Shown here: positions 15,664-23,612 of the stretch, piece after piece | How the letters are laid out: every line of letters begins with the position of its first letter | Position numbering within the stretch: the first letter of the stretch is position 1 | Assembly: GCA_937926145.1 (NCBI GenBank) | Contig: CALANW010000144.1 | Coordinates: 1 to 35,497 of the forward strand | Direction: 5' to 3' | DNA length: 35,497 nt | Origin: an uncultured Ruminococcus sp. | GTDB lineage: Bacteria; Bacillota; Clostridia; Oscillospirales; Ruminococcaceae | Made by a program: the position numbers and the translations under genes | The notes under the pieces: generated by a model | Databases searched by the model: none | The model's input: the letters and a program-made list of their open reading frames with translations, nothing else | What the model was told of the DNA's origin: nothing

Positions 15664-17124
15664 TTATTCAGCAGCGAATCCGGAGCAATCGTGAGTAACG
15701 GAAGGACACTTTTCATCGAGTACCTTATCAACGTTAGCCCAAGCTTCAGCTTCTGTGATCTTGCCTGTGAAGTAGTCAAGGAAACATGCAGGAACATCTT
15801 CGTTGAATACCTGACCATAAGGTGTGGAACGGAACTTGATGTTCTTTGCAAGTTCAGAGAAGATAGCAACATCGTTCTGACCGCCGAGGAAATCATTGCC
15901 ATAGTTAGGATCTTCAGCAAACTTCTGGTTTACAGCTGTGTTGTTGGAGAACTGGTTCTCGTTTTTAACAAGCTTTGTGCAGATGTCTTCGTTAGCTGTG
16001 AATGCGTTCATAACGTCTGCAACCATTTCAGGGTTATCTGTGCCTGTTGCTGCGAGGAGCCATGTACCGCCCCAGAAGTGAGCAGCAGGTCCTTCAATGA
16101 TAGCCCAGTCGCCAGGACAGCCCTTATCAGGATCCTGAGCATTGCCCATGGAGAAGTTGTAGTACCAAGCAGGTCCAAAGTAGCACATTGCCTTACCTTC
16201 TTTGAACATTTCGTTGGTGTTTTCATCAGACCAAATACCGCCTGTTGTTGTGTAGCCGTTGTCAACGTAGTTCTTAGCCTGCTTGATCCAAGCCTTAACC
16301 TGATCGTCAACCTGGAAGTTGCCGTCTGCATCAACCCAGTCAGTTGTGATGTTGTTAGCGAAAGGTCTGTATGTTTCAGCATAGGAACCTGTCATGAGGT
16401 AGCCTGCTTCCTTAGCCTTAGCAGCAACTTCATCGAACTTAGTCCAGTCAGAAAGCTGTTCCTGAACTTCAGCAGGATCGGAAGTACCGAGAACTGCTTC
16501 TGCGATAGATCTTCTGTAGATAAGAGCAGAAGGACAGCACTGGAAGGAAACACCCTTGAGAGTACCATCGCTGCCGGAAGCAGCAGATACAGTGTAATCA
16601 TACTCTGTATCGAGAGGCTTAACGCCGATAGATGTAACATCCATTGTTACAGCAGCGTTTGTGTACTTAGCAATGTAGTCAGCTTCTGCAAGGAACATAT
16701 CGATCTTGTCATCAGCTGCAGCTGCGTCCTGACCGCTGAGAGCTTCATCGAGCTTCTGCTGGTAAACGCCGCCGTCGGAAGGATTGATTACCCAGTTAAC
16801 TGTTACGCCCTCAGGAACTGTGTAGTACTTCTCGAAGAAGCCCTTGAATTCTTCGTTCCAAGCGTAGATGTTGAATACCTTTCCTTCTGTGTCGGAAAGT
16901 GTGATGCCTGTGCCGGCCTTAGAAGCATCAGCAGATGCAGCGTCAGCTGTTGCAGCGTCATCGCTTGCAGCAGCGTCGCCGTTATCAGCAGCAGCATCTG
17001 CAGCAGCTGTTGTTGTTGCAGCATCGTCAGTTGTAGTTGTGTTGTTGTCTCCACAGCCTGCGAGCATAGTTCCAGCTAATGCCAATGCAGAGAGGAGAGC
17101 AAGATTTCTCTTAAAATTCTTCAT
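15664..17124 (-). CDS. Extracellular sugar-binding lipoprotein (ABC transporter)
   Basis: This 486-aa family-1 extracellular solute-binding protein starts with a lipoprotein signal peptide, KNFKRNLALLSALALAG, and lipobox LAGC with C24 as the lipidated cysteine. An Ala/Thr/Asp-rich low-complexity linker covers about 30-68, as seen in many Ruminococcus lipoproteins. The mature domain then starts near LSDTEGKVFNIYAWNEEF. It captures a carbohydrate outside the membrane for the MalF/MalG pair; the sugar cannot be told from sequence. Start ATG 17124 follows AAGGAGG. It lies 53 bp after the LacI gene in the same operon. Confidence 0.92.
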   Translation of the reverse strand: MKNFKRNLALLSALALAGTMLAGCGDNNTTTTDDAATTTAAADAAADNGDAAASDDAATADAASADASKAGTGITLSDTEGKVFNIYAWNEEFKGFFEKYYTVPEGVTVNWVINPSDGGVYQQKLDEALSGQDAAAADDKIDMFLAEADYIAKYTNAAVTMDVTSIGVKPLDTEYDYTVSAASGSDGTLKGVSFQCCPSALIYRRSIAEAVLGTSDPAEVQEQLSDWTKFDEVAAKAKEAGYLMTGSYAETYRPFANNITTDWVDADGNFQVDDQVKAWIKQAKNYVDNGYTTTGGIWSDENTNEMFKEGKAMCYFGPAWYYNFSMGNAQDPDKGCPGDWAIIEGPAAHFWGGTWLLAATGTDNPEMVADVMNAFTANEDICTKLVKNENQFSNNTAVNQKFAEDPNYGNDFLGGQNDVAIFSELAKNIKFRSTPYGQVFNEDVPACFLDYFTGKITEAEAWANVDKVLDEKCPSVTHDCSGFAAE

Positions 17125-17177
17125 TTGATTTTCCTCCTTAAAGTTATATTATATTTAAAAAAATATAATAGCGTATG

Positions 17178-18194
17178 TTATTTGGTCAGATCCCTGACCG
17201 AGCCGCCTTCAAGAAGACTGCCTTCGATAACAACGGGTTCGCTGTTTTCGGGGAGCTCCTTGTTTATCAGTGAGATAAGCTGCTCTGCGGCTGCTTTTCC
17301 AAGTCCGTCCGTATCCTGCTTGAAAGTTGTGAGCTTCGGGCTGAGGACCTGTGAAAGCGTGATGCCGTCATACCCTGCGACGGAGATATCGTTCGGAACG
17401 GAAAGTCCGAGTTTTTCAAATGCGTTCAGCGCACCTATCGCCGAGAAATCATCGGGCAAAAGTATGCACGTCGGTGGGTCGCTCATTTTCATAAGCTTTT
17501 CCACAAGCACTTCCGTCTTTTGGGGATCGCGGTAGCATCCGCCAAGCAAATATTCTTCTCTGATATCTATATTTAAGGCTTCCATTGTCCTGCGGAACGC
17601 TTCAACTCTCATTGAAGTTACGCCCGACAGGTCACCATAAATATATGCGATTTTTGTATGTCCCATTTTATGGACATATCTTACAAGACACTCGACGCCT
17701 TTGAAGTTATCCGAGATGACCGCAGGCTTGTTTTCTGTTTTTTTATCGAGTGTTACGATTGGTATCGAGCTTTTGAGAAGCTGTGCGACACCCTCATCGC
17801 TGTAGTCGTCAACATTTGCGACCATAACGCCGTCAACGTTTCTGCTTATGCAGTGTTCATAGACGGTTAGCTGATTGAAGCCGATGTTATGGCTTATAAA
17901 GGTTATATCATAGCCCTGTTTTTCCGCCACCCTCTTGAACGCATCAAGAACGGCTGCGAAATAGTTATGTGTAAGACCGCTGTTGGCTTTTTCGTTAAAG
18001 AGAACTCCGAGATTGTATGTACGATTGGTTTTTAACGCTCTTGCCTGATAATTGGGAAGATACCCCATTTTTTTGGCGGTTTCTCTTATATGAGCTTTTG
18101 TCGCTTCGCTGACATCTCTGTGATTGTTCAGCGCCTTGCTGACCGTTGCTATTGACACACCGCATTCAGCAGCGATGTCTTTTATCGAAACCAT
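17178..18194 (-). CDS. LacI-family transcriptional regulator
   Basis: This 338-aa repressor has an N-terminal LacI helix-turn-helix, VSIKDIAAECGVSIATVSKA, with hinge YLPNYQARALKTNRTYNLGV. A periplasmic-binding-like effector domain follows (LPDDFSAIGALNAFEKLGL, ISVAGYDGITLSQVLSPKLT). It probably controls the sugar importer it heads, releasing DNA when sugar is bound. Start ATG 18194 is preceded by GGGAGAG at 11 nt. The frame opens at 18245 but that extension does not resemble the family. A palindrome with core AAACGTTT lies between its promoter and start, implying autoregulation. Confidence 0.93.
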   Translation of the reverse strand: MVSIKDIAAECGVSIATVSKALNNHRDVSEATKAHIRETAKKMGYLPNYQARALKTNRTYNLGVLFNEKANSGLTHNYFAAVLDAFKRVAEKQGYDITFISHNIGFNQLTVYEHCISRNVDGVMVANVDDYSDEGVAQLLKSSIPIVTLDKKTENKPAVISDNFKGVECLVRYVHKMGHTKIAYIYGDLSGVTSMRVEAFRRTMEALNIDIREEYLLGGCYRDPQKTEVLVEKLMKMSDPPTCILLPDDFSAIGALNAFEKLGLSVPNDISVAGYDGITLSQVLSPKLTTFKQDTDGLGKAAAEQLISLINKELPENSEPVVIEGSLLEGGSVRDLTK

Positions 18195-18250
18195 GTCGGC
18201 AACAACTCTCCCGTATATGCCTTTCGGCTGAAATCTTCGGAACAAGTCTT

Positions 18251-18260
18251 TAAACGTTTT
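18251..18260. promoter_or_regulatory. Candidate LacI-type operator O1
   Basis: TAAACGTTTT contains the palindrome AAACGTTT with a central CG step, typical of LacI-family sites. It lies about 20 bp downstream of the -10 box of the lacI-like promoter, a position that would block transcription of the whole importer operon. A near-identical site lies at 18492-18501. Confidence 0.55.
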
Positions 18261-18279
18261 CGTCCCTTGTTCGATTATT

Positions 18280-18308
18280 AATATACAACCTTACGCTCAA
18301 TATGTCAA
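18280..18308 (-). promoter_or_regulatory. Promoter of LacI-ABC operon
   Basis: Minus strand: consensus TTGACA (18303-18308), 17-bp spacer, TATATT (18280-18285). The 317-bp gap 18195-18511 otherwise holds only the two candidate operators and AT-rich DNA; no gene is seen. Confidence 0.8.
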
Positions 18309-18491
18309 TGGTTTTTGATAATTTGGTGTAAAAAATAGTTGTTTTGCACAATATTAGAACATTTTTTTAAGCATAAATGACAGCGGAAAATGAACTTATT
18401 TTGAATAATTGTCAACTTTTTCGGAAATATCACCGTTAAAATAAACAACCATACCTCGCAGTCGGAATATTATTTGTATAAATAGAACAAA

Positions 18492-18501
18492 TAAACGTTT
18501 A
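18492..18501. promoter_or_regulatory. Candidate LacI-type operator O2
   Basis: TAAACGTTTA, a perfect 10-bp palindrome sharing the AAACGTTT core with O1, about 185 bp upstream of the -35 box and 10 bp past the trpS stop. Two spaced operators could allow DNA looping. Confidence 0.45.
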
Positions 18502-18511
18502 AGCCTGCCGA

Positions 18512-19519
18512 TCACGCTCTGTCAACAAAGCCTGCCTTGTGGTATGCCTTTGAAACGATCTTCCTCGAGATTTTGAATGCGGCATCTGCGCCCTTTGTAT
18601 AGCTTTCTTCGAGGTACTTCTTATCAGCAATAAGCTTGTCGAACTCGGTTTTTACAGGTGCAAGGTGGTCTGCAACAGCTTCGCCGACTGCGAGCTTGAA
18701 GTCGCCGTAACCCTTTCCGTCAAATTCACGTTCGATCTCTTCGTTGGATCTGCCCGTAACAACGGAATAGATGGTCATAAGGTTGTTTATGCCGTCTTTT
18801 CCCTCGGCATAGCGCACAACTGCGTCACTGTCGGTAACTGCACGCTTGAATTTGCGTATGATAGTGTCCTTGTCATCAAGGATATAGATGCAGCCGTTCT
18901 GATTTTCGTCCGATTTGGACATTTTCTTTGTGGGTTCTGCAAGGGACATAATTTTTGCGCCCTTTGGAGGGATATAGCCGTCGGGAAGCTTGAAAAGCTC
19001 GCCGTAACGCTGGTTGAAGCGCTGTGCAACATTTCGTGTAAGCTCAAGATGCTGCTTCTGGTCTGCACCTACGGGAACGAGGTCTGCATTGTATGCGAGG
19101 ATATCGGCTGCCATAAGGACAGGATATGTGAAAAGTCCCGAATTTATGTCATCGGGGTGCTTTGCGGACTTGTCCTTGAACTGTGTCATACGGGAAAGCT
19201 CGCCGAACTGTGTGCAGCAGGCAAGAAGCCAGTTGAGCTGTGCGTGTGTGGGGACGTGTGACTGGATAAAAGCGATCGAACGGTCAGGGTCAACGCCGCA
19301 GGCAAGGATAGCCGCATAAGCTTCAAGAGTGTTTCTGCGAAGCTTCGCAGGGTCCTGACGTACCGTGATAGCGTGCATATCGGCGATCATATAGAGGCAG
19401 TCGTAGTCGTTCTGGAGCTGCGCCCAGTTCTTGATAGCGCCGACATAGTTTCCGAGTGTGAATGCGCCCGAGGGCTGGATACCGCTTAGGATTACTTTTT
19501 TCTTTTCGATTTCAGGCAT
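18512..19519 (-). CDS. trpS: Tryptophan--tRNA ligase
   Basis: Class I synthetase charging tRNA-Trp, 335 aa, the normal length. SGAFTLGNYVGAI at 17-29 carries the HIGH-equivalent TLGN, and KMSKS is at residues 199-203. GADQKQHLELTRNVAQRFN is also diagnostic. Start ATG 19519 follows AGGAAG. It lies 30 bp after the aminotransferase gene and shares its promoter. No T-box leader was seen upstream of the operon. Confidence 0.97.
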   Translation of the reverse strand: MPEIEKKKVILSGIQPSGAFTLGNYVGAIKNWAQLQNDYDCLYMIADMHAITVRQDPAKLRRNTLEAYAAILACGVDPDRSIAFIQSHVPTHAQLNWLLACCTQFGELSRMTQFKDKSAKHPDDINSGLFTYPVLMAADILAYNADLVPVGADQKQHLELTRNVAQRFNQRYGELFKLPDGYIPPKGAKIMSLAEPTKKMSKSDENQNGCIYILDDKDTIIRKFKRAVTDSDAVVRYAEGKDGINNLMTIYSVVTGRSNEEIEREFDGKGYGDFKLAVGEAVADHLAPVKTEFDKLIADKKYLEESYTKGADAAFKISRKIVSKAYHKAGFVDRA

Positions 19520-19549
19520 AATAGCACTTCCTTTATTTTATTTATAAGA

Positions 19550-20746
19550 TCACTTGTCAAACATTTCTTTGGAGAGCTTTCCGAGAATTTCGCAGCCTTT
19601 TATGAGCTGTTCATCGGTCGGCGTGGAAAAATTGAGACGGAACGAGCTCGTCTTATCGGTTTCGTGAATGAGGAAAGCCGTTCCGGGAACAACTGCGACC
19701 TTGTACTTCTGAACAGCAGTATTGCAGAAGCCCATCATATCGCTGCCCTTGGGGAGAGTTGCCCATATAAACAGACCGCCCTCGGGCTTTGTAACGGTTA
19801 TCTTCCTGGAGAAGTTCTTGTCGATCTCGTCGAGCATAAGTCCGCATTTATGGCGGTAGACAGCTCTTATTTCTTCAAGATGAGCGTCCATATCGTAATT
19901 TTTGAGGTATTCATCGCATATCATCTGTGCCATGATGTTCGTGTGTACGTCCGAGACCTGCTTGCAGACTACCATTTTCTGAATGACAGGCTTCGGTGCG
20001 CTGACATAGCCTACACGAAGTCCGGGTGCGAGCGTTTTCGAGAATGTTCTCGAATAGATAACGATGCCGTCCTTATCCATAGTCTTGATGGACGGGATAT
20101 TTTCACCCGCAAAGCGGATATCACCGTAAGGGTTATCTTCGAGTATCATAACTCCGTACTTCTTCGCAAGCTCATAGATAGCTTTTCTCTTTTCGAGCGA
20201 GGTGCAAAGACCCGTTGGGTTCTGGAAGTTCGGGATAATATAGATAAGCTTCGGCTTATTGGCAGTCCTGAGCGCTTCTTCGAGAGCGTCAATCTTCATT
20301 CCGTCCTCTTCCATAGGAACGCCGACGAGATTTACGTTATAGGATTTGAAAGCGTTAAGGCTGCCGATGAAGGACGGTGCTTCACAGAAAAGCGTGTCAC
20401 CCTCGTTGAGCAGGACTTTGCAGGCAAGCTCGTTCGCCTGCTGTGCGCCCGAGGTGATGATAAGCTCGTCCGAATTTTCATCGAAGCAGCCGGCTTTTTT
20501 CATACGCTCTTTAAGGCGGTCACGAAGCGGTGTATAACCCTCGGTAACGCTGTACTGGAGGGCGTTTATGGGATTTTCGGCAAGAAGCTTTGCTGTGATG
20601 CCTGCGATCTCTTTTACGGGGAAAGCTTCGGGGGCAGGATTGCCTGCGGCGAGCGAGATGACCTCGGGATCGGAGGTGAATTTAAGAATTTCTCTGATAA
20701 CGGACGGCTGGAGTGAGCTGACCTTATCCGAAAAGATATAATCCAT
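19550..20746 (-). CDS. PLP-dependent aminotransferase, class I/II fold
   Basis: This 398-aa fold-type I aminotransferase is of the 2-aminoadipate/MocR-domain group, without the GntR DNA-binding domain. Visible are the substrate region ISLAAGNPAPEAFP, the NFQNPTG motif (173-179) and EDNPYGDIRF. The PLP lysine is K237 in SRTFSKTLAPGLRVGYV. It transfers amino groups between an amino acid and a 2-oxo acid; the substrate is uncertain. The frame opens at a TTG at 20764, but AAAGG lies inside that extension, so ATG 20746 is preferred. It is the first gene of the trpS operon. Confidence 0.9.
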   Translation of the reverse strand: MDYIFSDKVSSLQPSVIREILKFTSDPEVISLAAGNPAPEAFPVKEIAGITAKLLAENPINALQYSVTEGYTPLRDRLKERMKKAGCFDENSDELIITSGAQQANELACKVLLNEGDTLFCEAPSFIGSLNAFKSYNVNLVGVPMEEDGMKIDALEEALRTANKPKLIYIIPNFQNPTGLCTSLEKRKAIYELAKKYGVMILEDNPYGDIRFAGENIPSIKTMDKDGIVIYSRTFSKTLAPGLRVGYVSAPKPVIQKMVVCKQVSDVHTNIMAQMICDEYLKNYDMDAHLEEIRAVYRHKCGLMLDEIDKNFSRKITVTKPEGGLFIWATLPKGSDMMGFCNTAVQKYKVAVVPGTAFLIHETDKTSSFRLNFSTPTDEQLIKGCEILGKLSKEMFDK

Positions 20747-20782
20747 TTCTATCGAACCTTTCAATGAAAAATTTCACGGAAT

Positions 20783-20811
20783 ATTATATCATATTCTATT
20801 CAAAATTGCAA
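20783..20811 (-). promoter_or_regulatory. Promoter of aminotransferase-trpS operon
   Basis: Minus strand: TTGCAA (20806-20811), 17-bp spacer, TATAAT (20783-20788), with TGA before the -10. Confidence 0.75.
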
Positions 20812-20822
20812 GCAAAAAAGAA

Positions 20823-20856
20823 CAACGGTGAAAAACACGCTGGTTTTTCACCGTTG
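20823..20856 (-). terminator. Terminator after zinc-ribbon gene
   Basis: A perfect 13-bp stem (20823-20835 with 20844-20856, arms CAACGGTGAAAAA) and 8-nt loop lie 20 nt after the zinc-ribbon stop. TTCTTTTTT follows on the minus strand. Confidence 0.88.
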
Positions 20857-20875
20857 AAAGCATTGCGGATAGGAC

Positions 20876-21154
20876 TTAGCCCTGTTCCTTCATCTTTGCG
20901 AAGCACTCGCTGCAGTATACAGGACGGTCTTCTCTCGGTCTGAAAGGAACCTTTGCAACCTTGCCGCAGGAAGCGCATGTTGCTTCAAACATTTCTCTTT
21001 CTGTTCTTGTGCTGTTCTTTCTTGCATCACGGCAAGCCTTGCATCTCTGGGGTTCATTTACAAATCCCTTTTCAGCATAGAATTCCTGCTCGCCTGCTGT
21101 GAATACGAACTCATTTCCACATTCCTTGCAAACTAATGTCTTGTCTTCGTACAT
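20876..21154 (-). CDS. Zinc-ribbon (zf-trcl type) protein
   Basis: This 92-aa protein has four CxxC pairs (C9/C12, C38/C41, C60/C63, C81/C84), enough for two zinc-binding ribbons. The first half (LVCKECGNEFVFTAGEQEFY.. then RCKACR) matches the 'probable zinc-binding domain' zf-trcl; the second half is a further ribbon. The role is unknown; nucleic-acid binding is plausible. Start ATG 21154 follows GAGGGAAATCAAA. It lies downstream of the sigma factor and the tRNA-like element. Confidence 0.85.
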   Translation of the reverse strand: MYEDKTLVCKECGNEFVFTAGEQEFYAEKGFVNEPQRCKACRDARKNSTRTEREMFEATCASCGKVAKVPFRPREDRPVYCSECFAKMKEQG

Positions 21155-21189
21155 TTTGATTTCCCTCGCTTAAAAAAATTAATAGATTT

Positions 21190-21272
21190 TAGACCTGAGG
21201 ACGGACTTGCACCGACACCTTTGCCTTTTGTGGAAAGAACAACGCTCTGAACTTTAAGCTACTTGGCCATAT
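21190..21272 (-). ncRNA. Degenerate tRNA-like element
   Basis: On the minus strand this noncoding stretch can be drawn as a decayed tRNA. It has a D-arm-like GCTT..GAGC, an anticodon-arm-like GTTGT..ACAAA with a 7-nt loop, and a T-arm-like GTCGG-TGCAAGT-CCGTC with one mismatch and G for the invariant second loop T. The acceptor stem pairs only at GGCC/GGTC. The anticodon loop lacks the normal T33. It may be a pseudo-tRNA or a structured leader of the zinc-ribbon gene. Low confidence. Confidence 0.3.
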
Positions 21273-21283
21273 ATGAAAGCTTC

Positions 21284-21871
21284 TCATTTTCCGAGGAGCA
21301 TTTTCAGCTTTTTTCTTATTCTGAAGACAGCGTTATCAGCCGATTTTTCCGAGATGCCGAGCATATCTGCGATCTCACGGTAGCTTCTTCCGTCAAGATA
21401 AAGCCCGAAAACCCTTGCTTCGAGCGGTGAAAGCACCGATCTTATCATCTTTTCTATCCTTATGCCGCTTTCTTTTTCAAGGCAGATATTCTCGGGTGAG
21501 GAATCTGCGTCTGCGATGTTGTTCTCATCGGCAATAACGGTCATATCGTTCTGCTTGTGCTTTGCGATAGTCTGAGCCGCTGTTTTGATGCGATTCGTGA
21601 TGCAGACATCGGCAAAGGAAGAAAACTTTGCGCCGTTTTCGCAGTCGAAGCTTTCGATCGCATTGCAAAGTGCGAGCAGCCCTTCCTGTGTGAGGTCTTC
21701 AAGGTCGGAGCAATTGTCCGAATAGGTATGCGCTCTTTTCAGCACGAGCTTCATATAGCGTGAAATTATCACGGAAGCTGCGTCCTTGCTTTCCCTGCTC
21801 TGCTGTCCTCCGTCACTGTGGATGACATCTATAAGCTCTTTATCGGAGAGATCTTCAGTATTGCGGATCAA
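21284..21871 (-). CDS. Sigma-70 family RNA polymerase sigma factor (SigH-like)
   Basis: This 195-aa sigma factor has region 2 (about 30-100), with DLEDLTQEGLLALCNAIESFD for core binding and -10 recognition. Region 4 (about 140-193) is RVFGLYLDGRSYREIADMLG then ISEKSADNAVFRIRKKLK. Region 3 is missing, as in SigH and related alternative factors. SigH drives early sporulation or competence genes in other Firmicutes; orthology here is likely but not certain. The only usable start is TTG 21871, 10 nt after GGAGG, because an in-frame TGA lies just upstream. Confidence 0.87.
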   Translation of the reverse strand: MIRNTEDLSDKELIDVIHSDGGQQSRESKDAASVIISRYMKLVLKRAHTYSDNCSDLEDLTQEGLLALCNAIESFDCENGAKFSSFADVCITNRIKTAAQTIAKHKQNDMTVIADENNIADADSSPENICLEKESGIRIEKMIRSVLSPLEARVFGLYLDGRSYREIADMLGISEKSADNAVFRIRKKLKMLLGK

Positions 21872-21969
21872 TTCAATTCAACCTCCGAAAAGCCTGCATT
21901 GGGATAAAATCAGAATAAAATATGGGGTCAGGAAAACATAGTTCAAAAATATTTCACCTAACTATCATA

Positions 21970-21998
21970 ATTCTAAACATTTTGATTCACTTTGTCAA
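21970..21998 (-). promoter_or_regulatory. Promoter of SigH-like gene
   Basis: Minus strand: consensus TTGACA (21993-21998), 17-bp spacer, TAGAAT (21970-21975), about 100 bp before the TTG start. Confidence 0.75.
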
Positions 21999-22185
21999 GT
22001 GAAATTCCGCTTTTTATCTCTTTCGTTGATTTTTTTGGTAAAGTTGGCTTAATCGTTTAAGACTTTTTAGCTATTTTTACCCTCTTTTTCAATCATTTAT
22101 GACAAAATAACCAAGCCACGGTGGGCAGGCGGCAAAGCGGTGTTATTCTTGAATAATCCCTATATTAATAGTATAACCTGCAATT

Positions 22186-22250
22186 GATAATTGAGAATTG
22201 ACAATTGATAATTGTAACGGTCAACTGATAATTGTCAATTTTCAATTATC
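22186..22250. repeat. AT-rich inverted repeat
   Basis: Arms 22186-22206 and 22230-22250 (about 21 bp, one mismatch), built from aattgataattg/caattatcaatt units, form a long hairpin. It lies in the 512-bp gap 21872-22383, otherwise AT-rich and without genes apart from promoters at each end. Unlike the attcg/gcgtaat repeats elsewhere in the window it is built only from A/T-rich units. Confidence 0.65.
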
Positions 22251-22276
22251 AATTATCAATTTTTTCTTTAAAACGC

Positions 22277-22305
22277 TTGCATTTGGGTTTAAATAATGGT
22301 ATAAT
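22277..22305 (+). promoter_or_regulatory. Promoter of yajC
   Basis: TTGCAT (22277-22282), 17-bp spacer, TATAAT (22300-22305) with TGG extended -10, 79 bp before the start codon. Confidence 0.75.
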
Positions 22306-22383
22306 GGTAAATATTGAATTAACAGTGATAATTTCGGGACGGAATTGGCTGTCCTCTTATCAGTTTTGGAGGTTTAAAGATCT

Positions 22384-22815
22384 ATGTTTACACATTCACT
22401 CATCGCATTTGCAACAGAGACTGCTGCCGCTTCGGGTCAGATGGACACCAAGGCAAGCACTATCTCGATGATCTTCTCATTCGGTCTTCTCATCATCGTT
22501 TTCTACTTCTTCCTTATCAGACCTCAGAAGAAAAAGGAAAAGGAAGCAAAGCAGCTCCGTGACAATCTTCAGATCGGTGACGAAGTTACGACTATCGGCG
22601 GTATTGTCGGCATCATCGTCCGCAAGACCGAGGACACCTGCGTTATCGAAACAGGCGGCGACCGCAGCAAGATCCGTGTAAAGCTTTGGGCTATCTCCGA
22701 GAACAACACTGTTCACGACGCTTCCGAAGAAACTGTCAAGGAATCCTTCAAGCCTAAGAAGGAAAAGAAAGACAAGGAAGCTGAAAAGGCTGAAAAGTCC
22801 GACAAGGCTGAATAA
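22384..22815 (+). CDS. yajC: Preprotein translocase subunit YajC
   Basis: This 143-aa small single-pass membrane protein is of the Sec accessory complex (YajC-SecDF). The membrane segment (about 29-46, FSFGLLIIVFYFFLIRPQKK) is followed by the conserved RPQKKKEKE and LQIGDEVTTIGGIVGIIV domain. The C-terminal tail is a Lys/Glu-rich charged tract. Start ATG 22384 follows GGAGG. secD and secF, its usual partners, are not next to it. Confidence 0.93.
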   Translation: MFTHSLIAFATETAAASGQMDTKASTISMIFSFGLLIIVFYFFLIRPQKKKEKEAKQLRDNLQIGDEVTTIGGIVGIIVRKTEDTCVIETGGDRSKIRVKLWAISENNTVHDASEETVKESFKPKKEKKDKEAEKAEKSDKAE

Positions 22816-22880
22816 TTATGAATATGATCTCCGCTTTGAGCATATATTTTACAAATATGCGCAGGGCGGAGGTTTTTCTT

Positions 22881-23282
22881 ATGCGGAAAAGTGCGGAGCA
22901 GAAACACAAGGACGAAGTGATACGGACGGTCGTGACGGCGGTGCTTTCGGGCATCGGTGTGCTTTCGGTGTGTCTTTTTGTTTTTAGTGAAATTGCAGTA
23001 AAGGTCGATCTTTCGGACGGGATAATGTCCGTAATGGCGCAGATATCGCTTGCGGCAGGCTGTTTTGCGGCGGCGTTTACGGCGGCGAAGCAGCGTGGGA
23101 GAAAAGGACTTCTCTCGGGACTTTGCTGCGGAGGCATCGCTTTTGCAGTGATATTTCTGCTCGGTATAATCTTCGCTGGAAGCTTCTCCGCAGGCGGTTT
23201 TATATCAAAGATACTTGCAATAGCTGCCTGCTCGGCGGCGGGAGGTATGCTTGGAGTTAATTCCAAGAAAAAATTTCGTTAA
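22881..23282 (+). CDS. TIGR04086-family membrane protein
   Basis: This 133-aa protein has four hydrophobic segments and a basic C-terminal end, GVNSKKKFR. It resembles the TIGR04086/YrzE-type membrane proteins that commonly sit between yajC and the SCIFF gene in Clostridia. Function is unknown. The frame opens at 22818, but GGCGGAGG 9 nt before ATG 22881 and the start MRKSAEQKHKDEV fit better. It lies 65 bp after yajC and is probably co-transcribed. Confidence 0.8.
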   Translation: MRKSAEQKHKDEVIRTVVTAVLSGIGVLSVCLFVFSEIAVKVDLSDGIMSVMAQISLAAGCFAAAFTAAKQRGRKGLLSGLCCGGIAFAVIFLLGIIFAGSFSAGGFISKILAIAACSAAGGMLGVNSKKKFR

Positions 23283-23290
23283 ACTGCCTA

Positions 23291-23319
23291 TTGAAATTTG
23301 AAAAGATATGTGTTATAAT
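23291..23319 (+). promoter_or_regulatory. Promoter of SCIFF gene
   Basis: TTGAAA (23291-23296), 17-bp spacer, TATAAT (23314-23319) with TGT extended -10, just after the membrane-protein gene. The peptide therefore has its own strong promoter. Confidence 0.8.
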
Positions 23320-23352
23320 GTAATAAATAATTATTTAGTGGAGGATTTTGTT

Positions 23353-23490
23353 ATGAAGCACATCAAGACCATCAATGCGGCTAACCTTAAGAAGACAGCT
23401 GAAAAGGGCGGCTGCGGCAAGTGCCAGGCTTCCTGTCAGTCTGCTTGCAAGACTTCTTGCACAGTTGCTAACCAGAAGTGCGAAAAGTGA
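23353..23490 (+). CDS. scfA: SCIFF precursor peptide
   Basis: Exactly 45 residues with exactly six cysteines (C21, C24, C28, C32, C36, C43), matching the 'six cysteines in forty-five' RiPP precursor conserved across Clostridia. The leader is MKHIKTINAANLKKTAEKGG. The family's maturase installs Cys-to-Thr thioether bonds; Thr15, Thr34 and Thr37 are the threonines available here. Start ATG 23353 follows GGAGG. The maturase gene lies 122 bp downstream. The mature product's role is unknown. Confidence 0.96.
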   Translation: MKHIKTINAANLKKTAEKGGCGKCQASCQSACKTSCTVANQKCEK

Positions 23491-23543
23491 TCCGGTGATT
23501 GGCTGAATTGCTGCGGGGCGGCTCGTTTTGCCGACCTCGCATA

Positions 23544-23572
23544 AATCCGGCTATGTGCCGGGTTTTATTTTT
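23544..23572 (+). terminator. Attenuator between SCIFF and maturase
   Basis: The stem AATCCGGC / GCCGGGTT (8 bp with one G-T pair, 5-nt loop) is followed by TTATTTTTT. It should end most transcripts after the peptide gene and let a fraction read into the maturase gene. Confidence 0.65.
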
Positions 23573-23612
23573 TATAAAAATCCCACTGTTTTTGTTTGAA
23601 AGGTAAGATCTT

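Noticed and set aside
15691..17079. 462-codon open frame on the plus strand opposite the sugar-binding lipoprotein
   Set aside because: It is antisense to a clear lipoprotein gene; its Cys/Ser/Val-rich composition mirrors the Ala/Thr/Asp codons of the true gene, and it has no domain.
18355..18366. GAACATTTTTTT as a second LexA-like site
   Set aside because: Only the left half-site matches; the right half is a T-run.
19664..20716. 350-codon open frame opposite the aminotransferase
   Set aside because: Shadow of a well-supported gene; no family motif.
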